DNA of 64,000 nt from Zygophlyctis sp. KS116 (taxonomy: Eukaryota; Chytridiomycota): the NCBI GenBank assembly GCA_054661495.1, contig BAAFSQ010000006.1:1-64000 (forward strand). Reading direction: 5' to 3'. Numbering within the stretch: the stretch's first letter is position 1; the number at the start of each line of letters is the position of its first letter. A model generated the notes under the pieces. It was not told where the DNA came from. It did no database searches and was given only the letters and a program-made list of their open reading frames with translations. Positions 13,801 through 26,254 of this stretch are shown here, one piece after another. The position numbers were made by a program, and so were the translations under genes.

Positions 13801-15739
13801 TCGGGTCTTTTTCATACAATTTGGTAAAAATATCAAGACCAACTTTGCTTTTGACCTGATAATTAGTGGTTGGAAACATACTATGAAACTATGCTTTCGC
13901 TCAATTTTTTGCTCGAAAGGACCTCCTGGTCCCATCATGACAATTAGTATAGATCCCTCTCTGGGACAAACCTGTGTAGTTATATTCGGATGCATTAATT
14001 TGGCTTCTTGTAAGATCTTGAATATTAGTTTTAGATAATTACTTGCGTTAGAGACGCTGTATCGAAGTATTCTTCCCAGCACCAGTCATTGAGATTGATT
14101 TTCAATTCTTCTTTTTTAATATCCCGCAAAATATTCTCAAAATCTAATTGTAACAAGCTTCGTCTAATTAGAGCGTCTGATAAATTTGAAAATCTCTTGA
14201 ATTCTGATTGAAGCAAAGTACTCTCCCGATGAGCTGCTAGACCATCTTCTAAGCCTCTTTTTAGAGCAAGGTCAACAAAATTCTGAATTTTTCTCATTGG
14301 AAACCTTGTTTGTATATTAGTCAAAAGCTTTTGAAGATCAAGACCAAAAAATGATGAAGCGTTTACTTCTTCAATATTCAAAGTATGTTTATCTCCATAT
14401 CTTATGATATTTCTAAGTAATTAATGAAATCAAATACAATGATTTTTTGGGAGTCGCTTGTTCAATTTTTTCGTTTGACGCATCCATGGTGATTGATAAC
14501 TTTTTCATTGCTTTTCCAAAGTATTCTGAAATATCTGCAGCTTCTTCTGGCACAATCAAATGTTCATTTTCCGGAGTTTCTTCTCTTAAAGCCACAGATC
14601 TGCTAACTTGCTCCAAAAGAACAGCCAAAACCAAATCCTCAGTAACTGCACTCTGATTCTTGACAGAATTTAACAAACTGTCATAATATCTTAGATCACT
14701 TCTAATTTCCTTTACGTTTTCGATCACAGGAACATCCAAATACGTTTCTTTTCCGTAATATGCATAATAAACTTTTCTTTGGCTTATCAGTGAATATATT
14801 TTTGCAGCAATTTTATTCTGTAATTCTTTGACATCTTGAGATTCTGCATTTTCCAAATGAGTCCAAATCGTATTCGCCCAAAGAGATAAATCAGAAGCAT
14901 GTAGGCACAATTTTTTCAGTGCCAAAAAATTGGAATTTGTGCTACTATCTGGATCAGTTTTGTTACTCTCTAAAAGAGTTATTATTGTATTAATTTGAAT
15001 GGCGTGATTTTCCTGAAGTATTGAGAAAACACCTACAGAGTCAAAATCTTTTAAAACTATGTAAGTATCAGGACCATCTACCGGCTCATCATTAATAGAC
15101 TGAACTTTTTCTGTTTTCCCACCAACCCGATCTCTTAGCTTATCCTTTCGCTGCGAATCATTTGGTTTAGAATCTCCTCTTGCTGGGGGCGCTATAATAT
15201 TAATAGAAGTAATTACTTTTTGTTAAAATCGGTTTCTTTTGCAATGGGGTTTTTGCTCTTTCTTCCTTCCTTGATCCTTTCTCTGTAACCTCATCTGAAC
15301 CAGATTGTTTCCCAAATTTAGCATCTAAACCTTCTGCTCTTGAGAGCAACAGCCATAATTTGATTAATTTAGCCATCAATTCATCGGAGATTGGCTCCGA
15401 TGAATCCAAACAATTTTTTGTATCTTTACATATATCATAAGACTTTTGATTGTCAACTGCCTTTAAGATAAGTTAAATAGTAGATATGTTACCCATGAAA
15501 CAAGTTCATTTTTGTCTAGAACAGAAAATCTTGCTCTATATCCACTATTTAATGCCTCATACAGATTGGCCCAGCGTATTCCATTTCCTGCCTTGGCTGA
15601 TTGATCTTGAGGCCGATTATCTGCTGAGTATAATACGAATAAAAACGTTTCCCAAGATTCCTATCCTAAATACATACAAATATACATCATTTAAAATATA
15701 TCCCTCTAGATCACTATCTTTGGGAGGAATAGAAGGCAT
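10889..15739 (-). CDS. SPAG17: SPAG17/PF6-type central-pair protein of the flagellar axoneme
   Basis: Structural protein of the C1a projection of the central microtubule pair (PF6 in Chlamydomonas), needed for flagellar beating. Fourteen exons: 15739-15686, 15660-15493, 15460-15217, 15191-14438, 14412-14043, 14016-13882, 13855-13657, 13625-13354, 13325-12825, 12798-12289, 12265-11723, 11695-11633, 11603-11318, 11292-10889. The 13 introns are 23-32 nt and the sum is exactly 1,500 codons plus stop. Repeated beta-rich blocks (YPNGTVIRYLDGN, ATLSLRDGTVLSLSK) and a C-terminal immunoglobulin-like block (FVNVGLETTRFRI, KGPVAPGM) match SPAG17. It is shorter than the animal and algal proteins (about 2,200-2,300 aa). 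The gene implies a motile 9+2 flagellum. Confidence 0.88.
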
Positions 15740-15779
15740 CTTCTGACTTGTACCCATTTTCGGACTTTTTCTTCTTTCC

Positions 15780-15787
15780 TGACGTCA
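15780..15787. promoter_or_regulatory. Palindromic TGACGTCA site in a divergent promoter
   Basis: A perfect 8-bp CRE/ATF-type palindrome lies in the 239-bp gap between the divergent SPAG17 and LRR genes. bZIP proteins bind this sequence in many eukaryotes; its use here is inferred. Confidence 0.4.
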
Positions 15788-15978
15788 CACGAATCCATCA
15801 GATTCTTAATGAACTCTGCGATTCCTTAAATGAACCATGATGCGATTACTCTTATTGCTATTTATGAGTATGTCCGATAATCGCCAACAGGAAAACGTCC
15901 GTAACTTTTCCTCCGAAGAATTAAATTCATTAATTCTATTATTGCTGCAAAAATATATCCATCATTGAATATTTAAGT

Positions 15979-17705
15979 ATGGATGCTAATCAAGCGAATG
16001 CGGACTATCAAGACTTGTCTAAACATCAAGAGGTATCATCTGCAAGCCGAAATATGAAACTGGTTGATATATTAGACCATGAAATAGGATATACTGTCTC
16101 TTTTCTTGTTAGCGACAAAGAAAATATTGTTGCGAATGGAGCATTCTCTGGTATGCGCTATATTATAAATTTAGATTCTTTTTTGCATATGGACACTGGC
16201 ATAAACGAGCAACAATCGAAAGCATTAACGGAATCAAAATTATCGCCTGATGTCAGTTGCTGTGAAGATTTTCTAATATCAGGACATGGGGAATCTATTT
16301 ATCGTGATGATAGAGATATGTAAGTGCCGGCACTTAAAGTATAGAAACGACTCAACCATTCGCGATCTGATTGTGGAGCCCAAAAAACTTAGCCTTAGAA
16401 ATACCATGTAATTTATTATACTCTTTTCATGCATAAGTCTTGATGATTCTTCTGAAGTTGCACTTTTAAAACACCTTACTATTCTTGATTTATCATGTAA
16501 TAGACTGACTGACCTTTCTGGGCTAAGTAATCTAGTACTATTGACAGATTTGAATTTGTCTGAAAACATGATCACTAACCTGGATCCAATAAAACACTTG
16601 ACAAATCTCCAAAAAATAGACGTTTCGAGTAATTGTATCAAAGAATTGAATTTTGAAAATGTTCAATATAATCAATTGATAGATGCACAGTTTTCCAAGA
16701 ATCAGATTTCAATAGTTTCTGGAATGAATGTATTATCAGAATTACAAAGTTTGAATCTAAGTAAGTGTGTTTAATTAATCAACAGATAATAATGCCATCA
16801 AAAATATTTCTCTTGACTCACCAATTCAGCATTTGAAAATATTTTCACTAAGATCGAATAACATTGAAATTTTGGAAGTGCATTATTTCCCAAATTTAGA
16901 AATCTTGGATGCTGGAGAAAACTGCATTTCATCCCTTATAATCTCGCAAGAAATGATTAATCTTACTACAGTAATCCTTGACCGACAACTCTCTTCATCA
17001 TTGTAAGTCAATCACCACTCTAAACCACTAGTACTTTTAATTTCTCAAATTGCCCAAATCTCTTAAACTTGGATTTATCCAACAATGCAACTATTGGCAG
17101 TCTGGAAGGAATACCTTCTTCTACAACAAATTTACGTATCAGTAGCTGCTCACTTTCAGATCTTAATGACTGTTTTAATCTGAAAAATCTAATTTCTCTT
17201 GATGTATCTGATAATAATCTTTCAGAAATTTCTGCATTGGTGGATTGCAGTAGATTACAAAATCTAAATTTACAACATAACCAAATCAATAATATTTATT
17301 TGCTTCTGCGCATTGTTAAAAAATGCCCTAATTTACTAGATTTGGATGCTCGGTAAGTTCTCAACTTGTCTAAATAAAAGATTCAATCCTATAAATCATG
17401 AATTCTATTCTTTGCATGGATCTGATGATGATTATGTTCAAAATTCTAATGATCAACTTATTGTAAAGAGAATTTGTTATCGGAGCCTTTTGACTCATTA
17501 TTCCAATCTCTATCGTTTAGATGGATTAGAGATATCTCTTGAAAATAGAAAATCTTCAAGTCGTCATGTCACAAAATTCAAAAAAGCAATGTACTGCGTG
17601 ACTACAATGTCTGAAAATCTTTTCCAAGACTGGAATTCAGAATGTAAACCATTACTCTTTGAAAATCCAAATGATTTCTTTATTATTATACCGGATCAAA
17701 TCTAA
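15979..17705 (+). CDS. Leucine-rich repeat protein, probably Nud1/Cdc11/centriolin type
   Basis: Exons 15979-16319, 16345-16407, 16438-16760, 16786-17002, 17032-17352 and 17381-17705, with introns of 25, 30, 25, 29 and 28 nt; 529 aa. An unstructured N-terminus of about 120 residues is followed by a run of LRRs (LTILDLSCNRLTDLSG, LVLLTDLNLSENMITNL). The C-terminal cap ends CPNLLDLDARFNPINHEFY, then YRSLL and LYRLDGLEI. That irregular LRR series and cap resemble the spindle-pole or centrosome scaffolds Cdc11 (SIN) and Nud1 (MEN). A DNAAF1-like or other LRR-cap protein is the main alternative. Its stop codon is 2 bp from the stop of the opposite-strand uL14m gene. Confidence 0.8.
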
Positions 17706-17707
17706 AT

Positions 17708-18134
17708 TTAAATAATTTTTGGAGCCATCGAGATGACTTTAGCCCATCTCTTTTGCCTACATTCTTCTGATACAACTCCCAAAATTCTATTTCCAATTGG
17801 CTGACCTTGTTTATTGAGCATGACGACTGCATTATCATCAAATGAGACAACTGACCCATCCCATCTCTTTGAGTCTCCCTTTGTTCTTACTACCAATCCT
17901 CTTAGCACATCTCCTTTTTTCAGTTTTCCTGCATTAGCGGTTCCTGATGATGACGATCCTTCGACAATCGGCCGAGCCTTTTTTACTACACAAACTATTT
18001 CATCTCCCATAACAGCAGCCCTTGATTTCCCAATGACATTAATACATTCTGCCAACAATGCACCAGAGTTATCAATGACCTGATATGATTAAAGAGCAGA
18101 ACATTACCTTGAGAATCGTCTTTAACTGAATCAT
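17708..18134 (-). CDS. MRPL38: Mitochondrial large-subunit ribosomal protein uL14m
   Basis: Exons 18134-18108 and 18079-17708 around a 28-nt intron; 132 aa. The start MIQLKTILKVIDNSGA is the classic uL14 N-terminus, followed by ECINVIGKSRAAVMGDEIVCVVKKA and the RWDGS and RILGVV motifs. It binds 23S-type rRNA near the subunit interface. Divergence from cytosolic uL14 and the organellar spacing support mitochondrial location, though no clear presequence is seen. The gene is head-to-head with NUDC across 74 bp that are unusually C-rich on the plus strand. The symbol follows the yeast name (Mrpl38 is the yeast uL14m). Confidence 0.85.
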
Positions 18135-18208
18135 TTTCCACTCCCCCTACCCGTCCGCCACTACCCATCTACAACAACTACCCAGCTAAAACAAATTTGA
18201 CAGACGAA

Positions 18209-18771
18209 ATGACTGCTGCTAATGACCAAGACAGCGATCGCCTTAAAGAACAGTTAGAACAAGAGTCACTTCCATACTCTTGGAAGCAAACTCTTCCTGA
18301 AGTAGATATAACCATCAAAGTAGATAAAACTGTCCGATCAAGAGATTTAAAGATTGTTATTAAAAAAGACTTTTTGTCTGTTGCTTGTAAAGGAGAAACT
18401 ATTATGCAAGGAAAACTGTCAAAGCCAATAAAGACTGATGATTGTACTTGGACTCTTGAATCTGGTGAAATTCTAATTCATTTAGAAAAGTTTAATGGAA
18501 TGGAATGGTGGGCTCATGTATTAGAAAGTGATCCTAAAATGTAATTATTTTATATTAAAAACAAAGTGATACCACAAAGATTCAACCTGAAAATTCTAAA
18601 TTATCAGATTTAGATGGTGAAACTAGAGCCATGGTTGAAAAAATGATGTTTGATCAGCGTCAAAAATCAATGGGTTTACCAACATCAGAAGAAGCTAAAA
18701 AGGCAGAAATCCTACAAAAGTTTCAACGGGAACATCCGGAAATGGATTTTAGTAAAGCAAAGTTTAGTTGA
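18209..18771 (+). CDS. NUDC: NudC nuclear-distribution protein (CS domain co-chaperone)
   Basis: Exons 18209-18540 and 18567-18771 with a 26-nt intron; 178 aa. A CS/p23-type domain starts around [16 protein letters not shown] and includes the TWTLESGEI block. The C-terminus ([43 protein letters not shown]) is nearly identical to animal NUDC. It is an Hsp90 co-chaperone linked to dynein and LIS1. It is short, lacking the long coiled N-terminus of animal NUDC, as in fungal NudC. The ATG at 18209 is preferred over an in-frame TTG 12 nt upstream. Confidence 0.95.
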
Positions 18772-18797
18772 GAAATTTTAATACATCTTTGATAAAA

Positions 18798-19056
18798 ATG
18801 ACTCGTCAGTTGACTGCAGATGATATTATACAAGAAATGCAAAAGGCTCAGACATCTGAGCAATTTTCTTTATTAATGGGATCAATCCCTTCTAAATGCT
18901 ATGAGAAGTGTATTACAAAACCATCTAAATCTCTCAGTTCTTACGATCAGGTAAAAGTACTAAATCTAATGCTAGAATTGTGTATTGTCTTGTGCAGATA
19001 TATATATTGAAGCCTGGAATGTTGTGTCTAATGCGATTCAATCTAGAGCTGAATAA
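18798..19056 (+). CDS. TIM13: Mitochondrial small TIM chaperone, Tim13 type
   Basis: Exons 18798-18950 and 18976-19056 with a 25-nt intron; 77 aa. The twin CX3C motif is split by the intron: CYEKC in exon 1 and CVLSC in exon 2. Tim8-Tim13 hexamers carry hydrophobic precursors through the intermembrane space. The motif spacing, the KCITKP block and the SLSSYDQNCV segment favour Tim13 over Tim8, Tim9 or Tim10. It starts 26 bp after the NUDC stop on the same strand. Confidence 0.9.
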
Positions 19057-19107
19057 ATCATGACAATTTACTTATGCATTTGTTTGAGTTGAGATGGCGT
19101 ATAATGC

Positions 19108-19154
19108 GATCAGTGACGGATCATCAAGGATCAGTGACCGCTCATCAATGATCA
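19108..19154. repeat. Short direct repeats upstream of HBS1
   Basis: GATCAGTGAC is repeated at 19108-19117 and 19129-19138 (period 21), followed by ATCAATGATCA at 19144-19154. The block fills the gap between TIM13 and HBS1 and is probably promoter sequence. Confidence 0.45.
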
Positions 19155-19252
19155 ACAATGCAAAGATGTACGAGTAATGCAACAATCGAGTATTCATACG
19201 ATGGATACATAGAAGAGACGAGGCGGCAAGACATTAACCTTGGCTTCAACGC

Positions 19253-19898
19253 ATGAGTCGTCACAGAGCAGTGCGTGGAAACTGGCAGGAAGAGGTTGAT
19301 GATGATGGATTTGAATGGGAAGTCAGCCATGTCTCAAAAATGGTTCCAGGAGCTGATGCGGACTGGATTTTAGAAACTTTGGAGTATTATAATGGAGATA
19401 CAGAAGCTACAATTGAATATCTAAGAAAGGAAATAGGTAATACTTGATCGGTAATCTTTAGGATATGGTAAGAAATTTAAAGAGGATTTTGTTTGGGAAA
19501 ATGATGTATTAATTGTACCGTATGATTCGGAAATGCTAAATGTGGTTTTTACTGATATGGATAAGACTGATGCAAAGACTGAAATTAAACAATTGGGTAA
19601 ATTACCAGAGTCTTGTAGGCCTCAAAATTCTCTAAAGGCGGATACAAAAGTGGATTTGTTACAATTGGCTAGTAAAGCATCAGAATCCAGAGTTAAATTT
19701 GGTGATTTATTATCAAGATCCAAATCAAAACAACAAGCATCATCAATGTTGTTGAAAGAAAAATCTAGTCAGGTGGATGTGATTTGGTCTAATAATTCTA
19801 AACATAAAATAGCTAAACCTTCTGCTTTTGCTTTGCTAATCACGACTAATTCAAATGATAATCTATCAGACAAGTTTAAGAATCAATTAAATATATAA
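19253..19898 (+). CDS. Alternative short SKI7-like isoform of HBS1 without GTPase
   Basis: Exon 1 (19253-19436) joined over a 25-nt intron to 19462-19898 gives a 206-aa protein that keeps the HBS1_N domain and ends in-frame at 19898, before the GTPase. The alternative exon encodes an extended basic tail with [13 protein letters not shown] and [10 protein letters not shown]. In animals, plants and several fungi the HBS1 locus also makes a SKI7-like protein by alternative splicing (human HBS1LV3 lacks the GTPase in this way) that bridges the cytoplasmic exosome and SKI complex. The same role here is inferred from architecture. I found no GT-AG pairing that includes this exon in the GTPase isoform. 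Confidence 0.65.
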
Positions 19899-21674
19899 AT
19901 ACAGTAAGCATTATTAAAATTAATTATAGTCTTTTTTCTTTTTGATTTCCTCGAATCCAAATATTTTTGTCGCTTTATTTTTACTAACTGTAATAGAGGA
20001 AAAAGTTCAAGTTTCAAACTCTCAGAAACAGTCATCTTCAAAGCCTGTAGAAAAAATTAAACAGAAAAAGGTTAAAGAAGTCGTCCAGGAAGAGTTAAGG
20101 ACTGCTAATGAACAAATTAATTCTGATATGCTGGCATTGGGTTTAGAATCAAATATATTACCAAAATTTACACAGGCTATTTCACAGAAAAATAGGAATA
20201 GACTGGATATGCAAATAGAAGCCGAAAAAAGGAATAAAGAAAAGGCTAGATTAAATATAGTTGTTATTGGTAAGTACGTTTGGTAGATTCTTATGATAGG
20301 GCATGTGGATTCAGGTAAATCAACTCTAATGGGGCATTTGTTATATAAACTGGGAAAAGTCTCTGACAGGACAATCAAAAAGTTTGAAAAGGACGCCCAA
20401 TTAATGAGAAAGGGATCATTTGTTTTCGCTTGGGTCTTGGACGAAACTGATCAAGAACGGTCAAGGTATGTAAAAATACTGATTTTTAGAGGTGTTACTG
20501 TAGATGTTGCAATGAATGAGTTTGAGACTGATCACTTAAAGTTTACTCTTTTGGATGCACCTGGACACAAGGATTTCATTCCAAATATGATAAATGGTGC
20601 TACACAGGTTTATTATTATAATCTAAATGAACTTAGGCCGATGTCGCTCTATTAGTAATCGATGGCTCTTCTGGAGGTTTTGAGTCTGGATTTCATTTGG
20701 GAGGACAAACTAGAGAACATGCTATTCTTGTAAAGTCCTTGGGGGTTGTCCAATTAATTGTTGCTATAAATAAGATGGACATGGCTGGATGGTCTCAAAG
20801 TAGATTTGATCACATTTGTGGTACATTATTGCCATTTTTGAAGCAAATCGGGTTTAAGAAGGATCAAGTTTTCTTTGTCCCAGTTTCAGGATTCAAAGGT
20901 GATAATATCATTGAGCCGTCAGAGAATATGACAAGCTGGTATACGGATGGGACTCTACTGCATTATTTAGACAACTTGATGGTTCCAAAGCGTGATATTT
21001 CTAAGCCTTTTCGAATGCCCATCAATGACGTTTTCAAAAGTGGAATGGGAGGAGGAATTTTGCTTGATGGGAGGATTGAATCAGGCTCCATACAAATTGG
21101 TGATTCTGTTTGTGTGCGGCCGATTAATGAACTTGGAATAGTTAAAGGTAATTGCATTTTTCATAATTAAAGCTATCGAATTGGGAGGGTTGGACTCCGC
21201 TGAATGGGCCATGGCTGGTGACCATGTAAATTTGACATTATCAGGTATAGACCCCGAGAAGCTGAGGTATATAAAGTACATATTCATCATAGCACGGGAA
21301 ACATGCTTTGCGATCCCAATAATTTGGTTCCTGTATCAAGTTTGATATCAGTACAAGCTTTAACACTTGATCTATCCGTGCCTATAACGCTTGGATTCCC
21401 GATACTTTTGCATCATCAGCAAAGAGCTGAACCAGCTATTATCTCTAAATTGATTGGCATCCACGACAAGAACAGCGGAAAGCTTCTTAAATCTAATCCT
21501 CGTGTTGTTGGTAGTCAAAGTTTATGTACTATTCAGGTCAAACTTATCGACCGACCAATATGCGTTGAAACATACGAAGCAGTCCGAGAGCTAGGACGGG
21601 TAACTCTTAGAAGTGGCTCTGAGACAATTGCTGTTGGAAAAGTATTATCAATCGATGACGCTCAAAATACATAA
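19253..21674 (+). CDS. HBS1: HBS1, translational GTPase of ribosome rescue (long isoform)
   Basis: Partner of Dom34/Pelota in no-go and non-stop decay. Exons 19253-19436, 19997-20269, 20300-20465, 20490-20607, 20637-21147, 21173-21266 and 21293-21674 give 575 aa. Short introns are 24-30 nt, but exon 1 must jump 560 nt to 19997, over an alternative exon. The HBS1_N helical domain ([19 protein letters not shown]) is followed by a charged linker. GTPase motifs are complete: [30 protein letters not shown] and VSGFKGDN, then the two beta-barrel domains. The frame closes only if the alternative exon is skipped. The acceptor at 19996 has a strong branch-like TACTAAC. Confidence 0.93.
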
Positions 21675-21729
21675 AAATTCTTAACTTTAAGCCTTTATAT
21701 TACGCGATTCAGCATGACCACTCAAAAGT

Positions 21730-23923
<2,194 letters not shown>

Positions 23924-23947
23924 TTTTTTTAAAAAGCTTAACCCTCC

Positions 23948-24015
23948 AACACGCGTGTTTTGCTTTGACTCTCTTGTATTCCATGACAATTCACTGACAA
24001 TACCATGACAATTCA
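23948..24015. promoter_or_regulatory. KAR2 upstream region: palindrome and 22-bp period repeat
   Basis: A perfect 12-bp palindrome AACACGCGTGTT (23948-23959) lies 24 bp upstream of the KAR2 ATG. Beyond it CCATGACAATTCA occurs twice (23981-23993 and 24003-24015) with a related TGACAAT between. The position suggests stress or UPR control of BiP; the factor is unknown. Confidence 0.45.
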
Positions 24016-24021
24016 TTGAAA

Positions 24022-24661
24022 TCAAGAGTCTTTACTTGTAGTCTTTATAGACTCTGGAAGTGAAACAGTCACACCTGCTCCAGTTTGTTCCCTAATAATT
24101 TTAAAAAAATAATAAATACCAAGGAGAGGCATTATCAAAATTTCTAAATGCTTGAGCTAATTCCAAAGGCTCAGAAACTACTCTCTTTTTTTCATCATCA
24201 TAACGTACTTCCACATATCCAGTTAATGGAAAATCTTTACGTAATGGATAACCTTCAAACCCATAGTCTGTAAGAATTCTACGCAAGTCTGGATGTCCAG
24301 TAAAGAATATTCCATACATATCATACGCTTCTCTTTCAAACCAGTTTGCTCCAGAGTATAGGCTAGTAATGGATGGAACTGGAGAGACTTCAGAAGCAAA
24401 AGTCTTTACTCTTATTCTAGTATTATATCTAACAGAGAGTAAATTGTATACTACTTCAAATCTATGAGCTCTTCCAGGATAGTCTACTCCAGCTATATCC
24501 ACAATTTGAGAAAATAAAAGACTAGAAGAATATTTTAAAAATGATAATGTTGGTAATAGACCTGAAGGTGGAACATAAAGGACTAATTCATCCTTTACAA
24601 GAGTAGTTGACTGAATATACTTTGGTAGACATTGTTTGATATGTTTTGCTAATTCCAACAT
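24022..24661 (-). CDS. NDUFS3: NADH-ubiquinone oxidoreductase 30-kDa subunit (complex I)
   Basis: Exons 24661-24120 and 24091-24022 with a 28-nt intron; 203 aa. The NuoC-type core is clear: [58 protein letters not shown] and [15 protein letters not shown], ending SPWEQTGAGV. It is a peripheral-arm core subunit facing the mitochondrial matrix. The N-terminus is short ([16 protein letters not shown]), so the targeting signal is brief or another exon is missing. Its ATG is 28 bp from the ATG of the divergent PWWP-like gene. Confidence 0.96.
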
Positions 24662-24689
24662 TTTCCAATAATTTTTTCTTTTACAAGAA

Positions 24690-25241
24690 ATGACTGATAA
24701 GAGTCCTGATCCTGTCGCTCATGATCTTTCTAGTAATCATTGCCAATCTATTGATACAAGCAATACAAACAATACAAGTGATCAAACAAGACTGATCCAG
24801 TCAAACGTTGGCTTCCTCTATCCATATGGTTTAGAAAATAAAAATGTATTCTGGCCTGCAATGATTATTCCAGAATGGCAAATTGATTCTTCTCTTCCTA
24901 AAATTCAATCTAATGAAATGTTACTACAGTTTTTTGAAAAAAAAGTTGCTGTTGTTTTAAAATCTGATGAAACATTTATCCGTTGGGACTCTTGTATTGA
25001 ACCATTCAAGAGTTTTGTAAACACATATATAAACCATAAAACTTCTTATATTAGGAAAGCAGCCATATTTATGAAATCAGGAAGTATTGATCAGTGTCTT
25101 AAATGGAAAATATGGAAGGATTTATCAATTCAAAATATAAATATATCTAGAAATCCACTTAAAAGGAAATCTAGGAGTCAGACTATTGAAAGTGATTTGT
25201 CTGATTGGACAGATGCGTCTTCACTCGTGTCTATAGACTAA
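24690..25241 (+). CDS. Small PWWP-like domain protein
   Basis: Intronless, 183 aa. After a low-complexity start of about 40 residues comes a domain with [34 protein letters not shown] and [10 protein letters not shown]. These fit a degenerate PWWP fold (WPA motif, FF strand, aromatic-acid strand, helical end), which reads methylated histones or binds DNA. The tail is basic then acidic ([16 protein letters not shown]), consistent with a nuclear protein. The family call rests on pattern only. Confidence 0.6.
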   Translation: MTDKSPDPVAHDLSSNHCQSIDTSNTNNTSDQTRLIQSNVGFLYPYGLENKNVFWPAMIIPEWQIDSSLPKIQSNEMLLQFFEKKVAVVLKSDETFIRWDSCIEPFKSFVNTYINHKTSYIRKAAIFMKSGSIDQCLKWKIWKDLSIQNINISRNPLKRKSRSQTIESDLSDWTDASSLVSID

Positions 25242-25331
25242 TAATTTTACTATTTTACATTTTCTACGTTCATTATACAATATATATTACCAGTCTACAC
25301 TTACCTCTACAGGGAATAAGAGTGTGTGAGG

Positions 25332-25434
25332 GTAAGCAGAGTGTAAGCAGAGGGTTGATTTTGCACTAGAATTTCTTAGTAAATCGCTTAAGAATTTCTT
25401 TAAATCTCTTGGTAAATCGCTAAAGAATCTCTTG
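25332..25434. repeat. Tandem 32-bp repeat upstream of mitochondrial uS7
   Basis: Two adjacent 32-nt copies, 25370-25401 and 25403-25434, match at 27 of 32 positions and share the core TAAATCGCT. Just upstream GTAAGCAGAG occurs twice (25332-25341 and 25343-25352). The second 32-nt copy ends 8 bp before the ATG, so it lies in the promoter or 5' leader. Confidence 0.6.
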
Positions 25435-25442
25435 AAAGAAAA

Positions 25443-25976
25443 ATGTTTAGACTAAAATACTTTTCTACAGTCTCTCAATCAATCACAAACCAGATCAACA
25501 AACCTGCAATTGGAATATCTCATAATATGCAAAATGTCAATGATCAGTTTATAAATTTACTCATGAAGGATGGGAAAAAGGCTAAAGCTACTGCATTAAT
25601 TCTTGAAACTTTAAAAGTTTTAAAATCTACCTTTCCTAATGAATCTCCAACTGATCTATTGAATAAAGCAGTTGCAAAGGCATCGCCTCTCTTGAAATTA
25701 GTATCACAGAAAAAAGGATCAAAATCAGTACAACTTCCGACTCCTCTGACATTGCGTCAACAGAGAAGATTTGGAATAATGTGGATTATTCAAGGGGCGC
25801 AAAAGAGGCAAATTACTGATAAGAAATTAAAATATACCTTTGGGACAAGATTGGCTCAGGAAGTAATTGGAGTTTTACAGGGATCTTGTTTTTCGATTGA
25901 TAAAAAGAGGGAATTATATAAACATGCCTTGATGAATAAGGCAAATATAGTCATGAATCCACTCGTTAAAAAATAA
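25443..25976 (+). CDS. RSM7: Mitochondrial small-subunit ribosomal protein uS7m
   Basis: Intronless, 177 aa. A short basic N-terminus (MFRLKYFSTVSQS) looks like a mitochondrial presequence. The uS7 core shows NLLMKDGKKAKATALILET, TDLLNKAVAKASPLLKL and the TLRQQRRFGIMWIIQGAQKR strand, and ends YKHALMNKANIVM. It binds the 3' domain of the small-subunit rRNA. It converges with bL31m with 15 bp between stops. Confidence 0.93.
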   Translation: MFRLKYFSTVSQSITNQINKPAIGISHNMQNVNDQFINLLMKDGKKAKATALILETLKVLKSTFPNESPTDLLNKAVAKASPLLKLVSQKKGSKSVQLPTPLTLRQQRRFGIMWIIQGAQKRQITDKKLKYTFGTRLAQEVIGVLQGSCFSIDKKRELYKHALMNKANIVMNPLVKK

Positions 25977-25991
25977 AAAAAATAAAATTTA

Positions 25992-26228
25992 CTATTTAGA
26001 TATAGAGTCCCAATCTACGGATTTTGAATATCTGGAATTGAATTTCTCTAATTCTAGACTGGTTTTTTGAGCATTTCCTAGTAAAGATGGATTCCAAAGG
26101 GGAGAATTAAAGGGATCCTTGACTAGTCTATACACAAGACGAGGAGATGTGGATTTAAAAGTGATGCTAGAGCCTTGAGTTGTAATAATGGAGCAAGGAA
26201 AGGTTCTAGGAGTGCAATTGATCTTCAT
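25992..26228 (-). CDS. MRPL36: Mitochondrial large-subunit ribosomal protein bL31m
   Basis: Intronless, 78 aa. The conserved stretch VKDPFNSPLWNPSLLG, followed by LEKFNSRYS, matches the fungal bL31m signature (NNPLWNPS, RFNKRYS in yeast Mrpl36). It is shorter than the yeast protein, which carries a long C-terminal extension. No obvious presequence is visible. Paired convergently with another mitoribosomal gene. Confidence 0.8.
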   Translation of the reverse strand: MKINCTPRTFPCSIITTQGSSITFKSTSPRLVYRLVKDPFNSPLWNPSLLGNAQKTSLELEKFNSRYSKSVDWDSISK

Positions 26229-26254
26229 TTTTTCTATATTTTTAGGGTTTTATG

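Noticed and set aside
10889-15739. Many frame changes and stops in SPAG17 suggested a pseudogene
   Set aside because: Every interruption is a 23-32-nt GT-AG segment, and removing all 13 gives exactly 1,500 sense codons with family motifs preserved.
19599-19620. A 22-nt GT-AG segment inside the SKI7-like exon
   Set aside because: Removing it breaks the otherwise open frame and no homology demands it.
19899-19996. Open frame containing [12 protein letters not shown] before the HBS1 GTPase exon read as an extra exon
   Set aside because: Its phase cannot be joined to exon 1 or to the alternative exon by any GT-AG pair; it is pyrimidine-rich intron sequence ending in a branch-like site.
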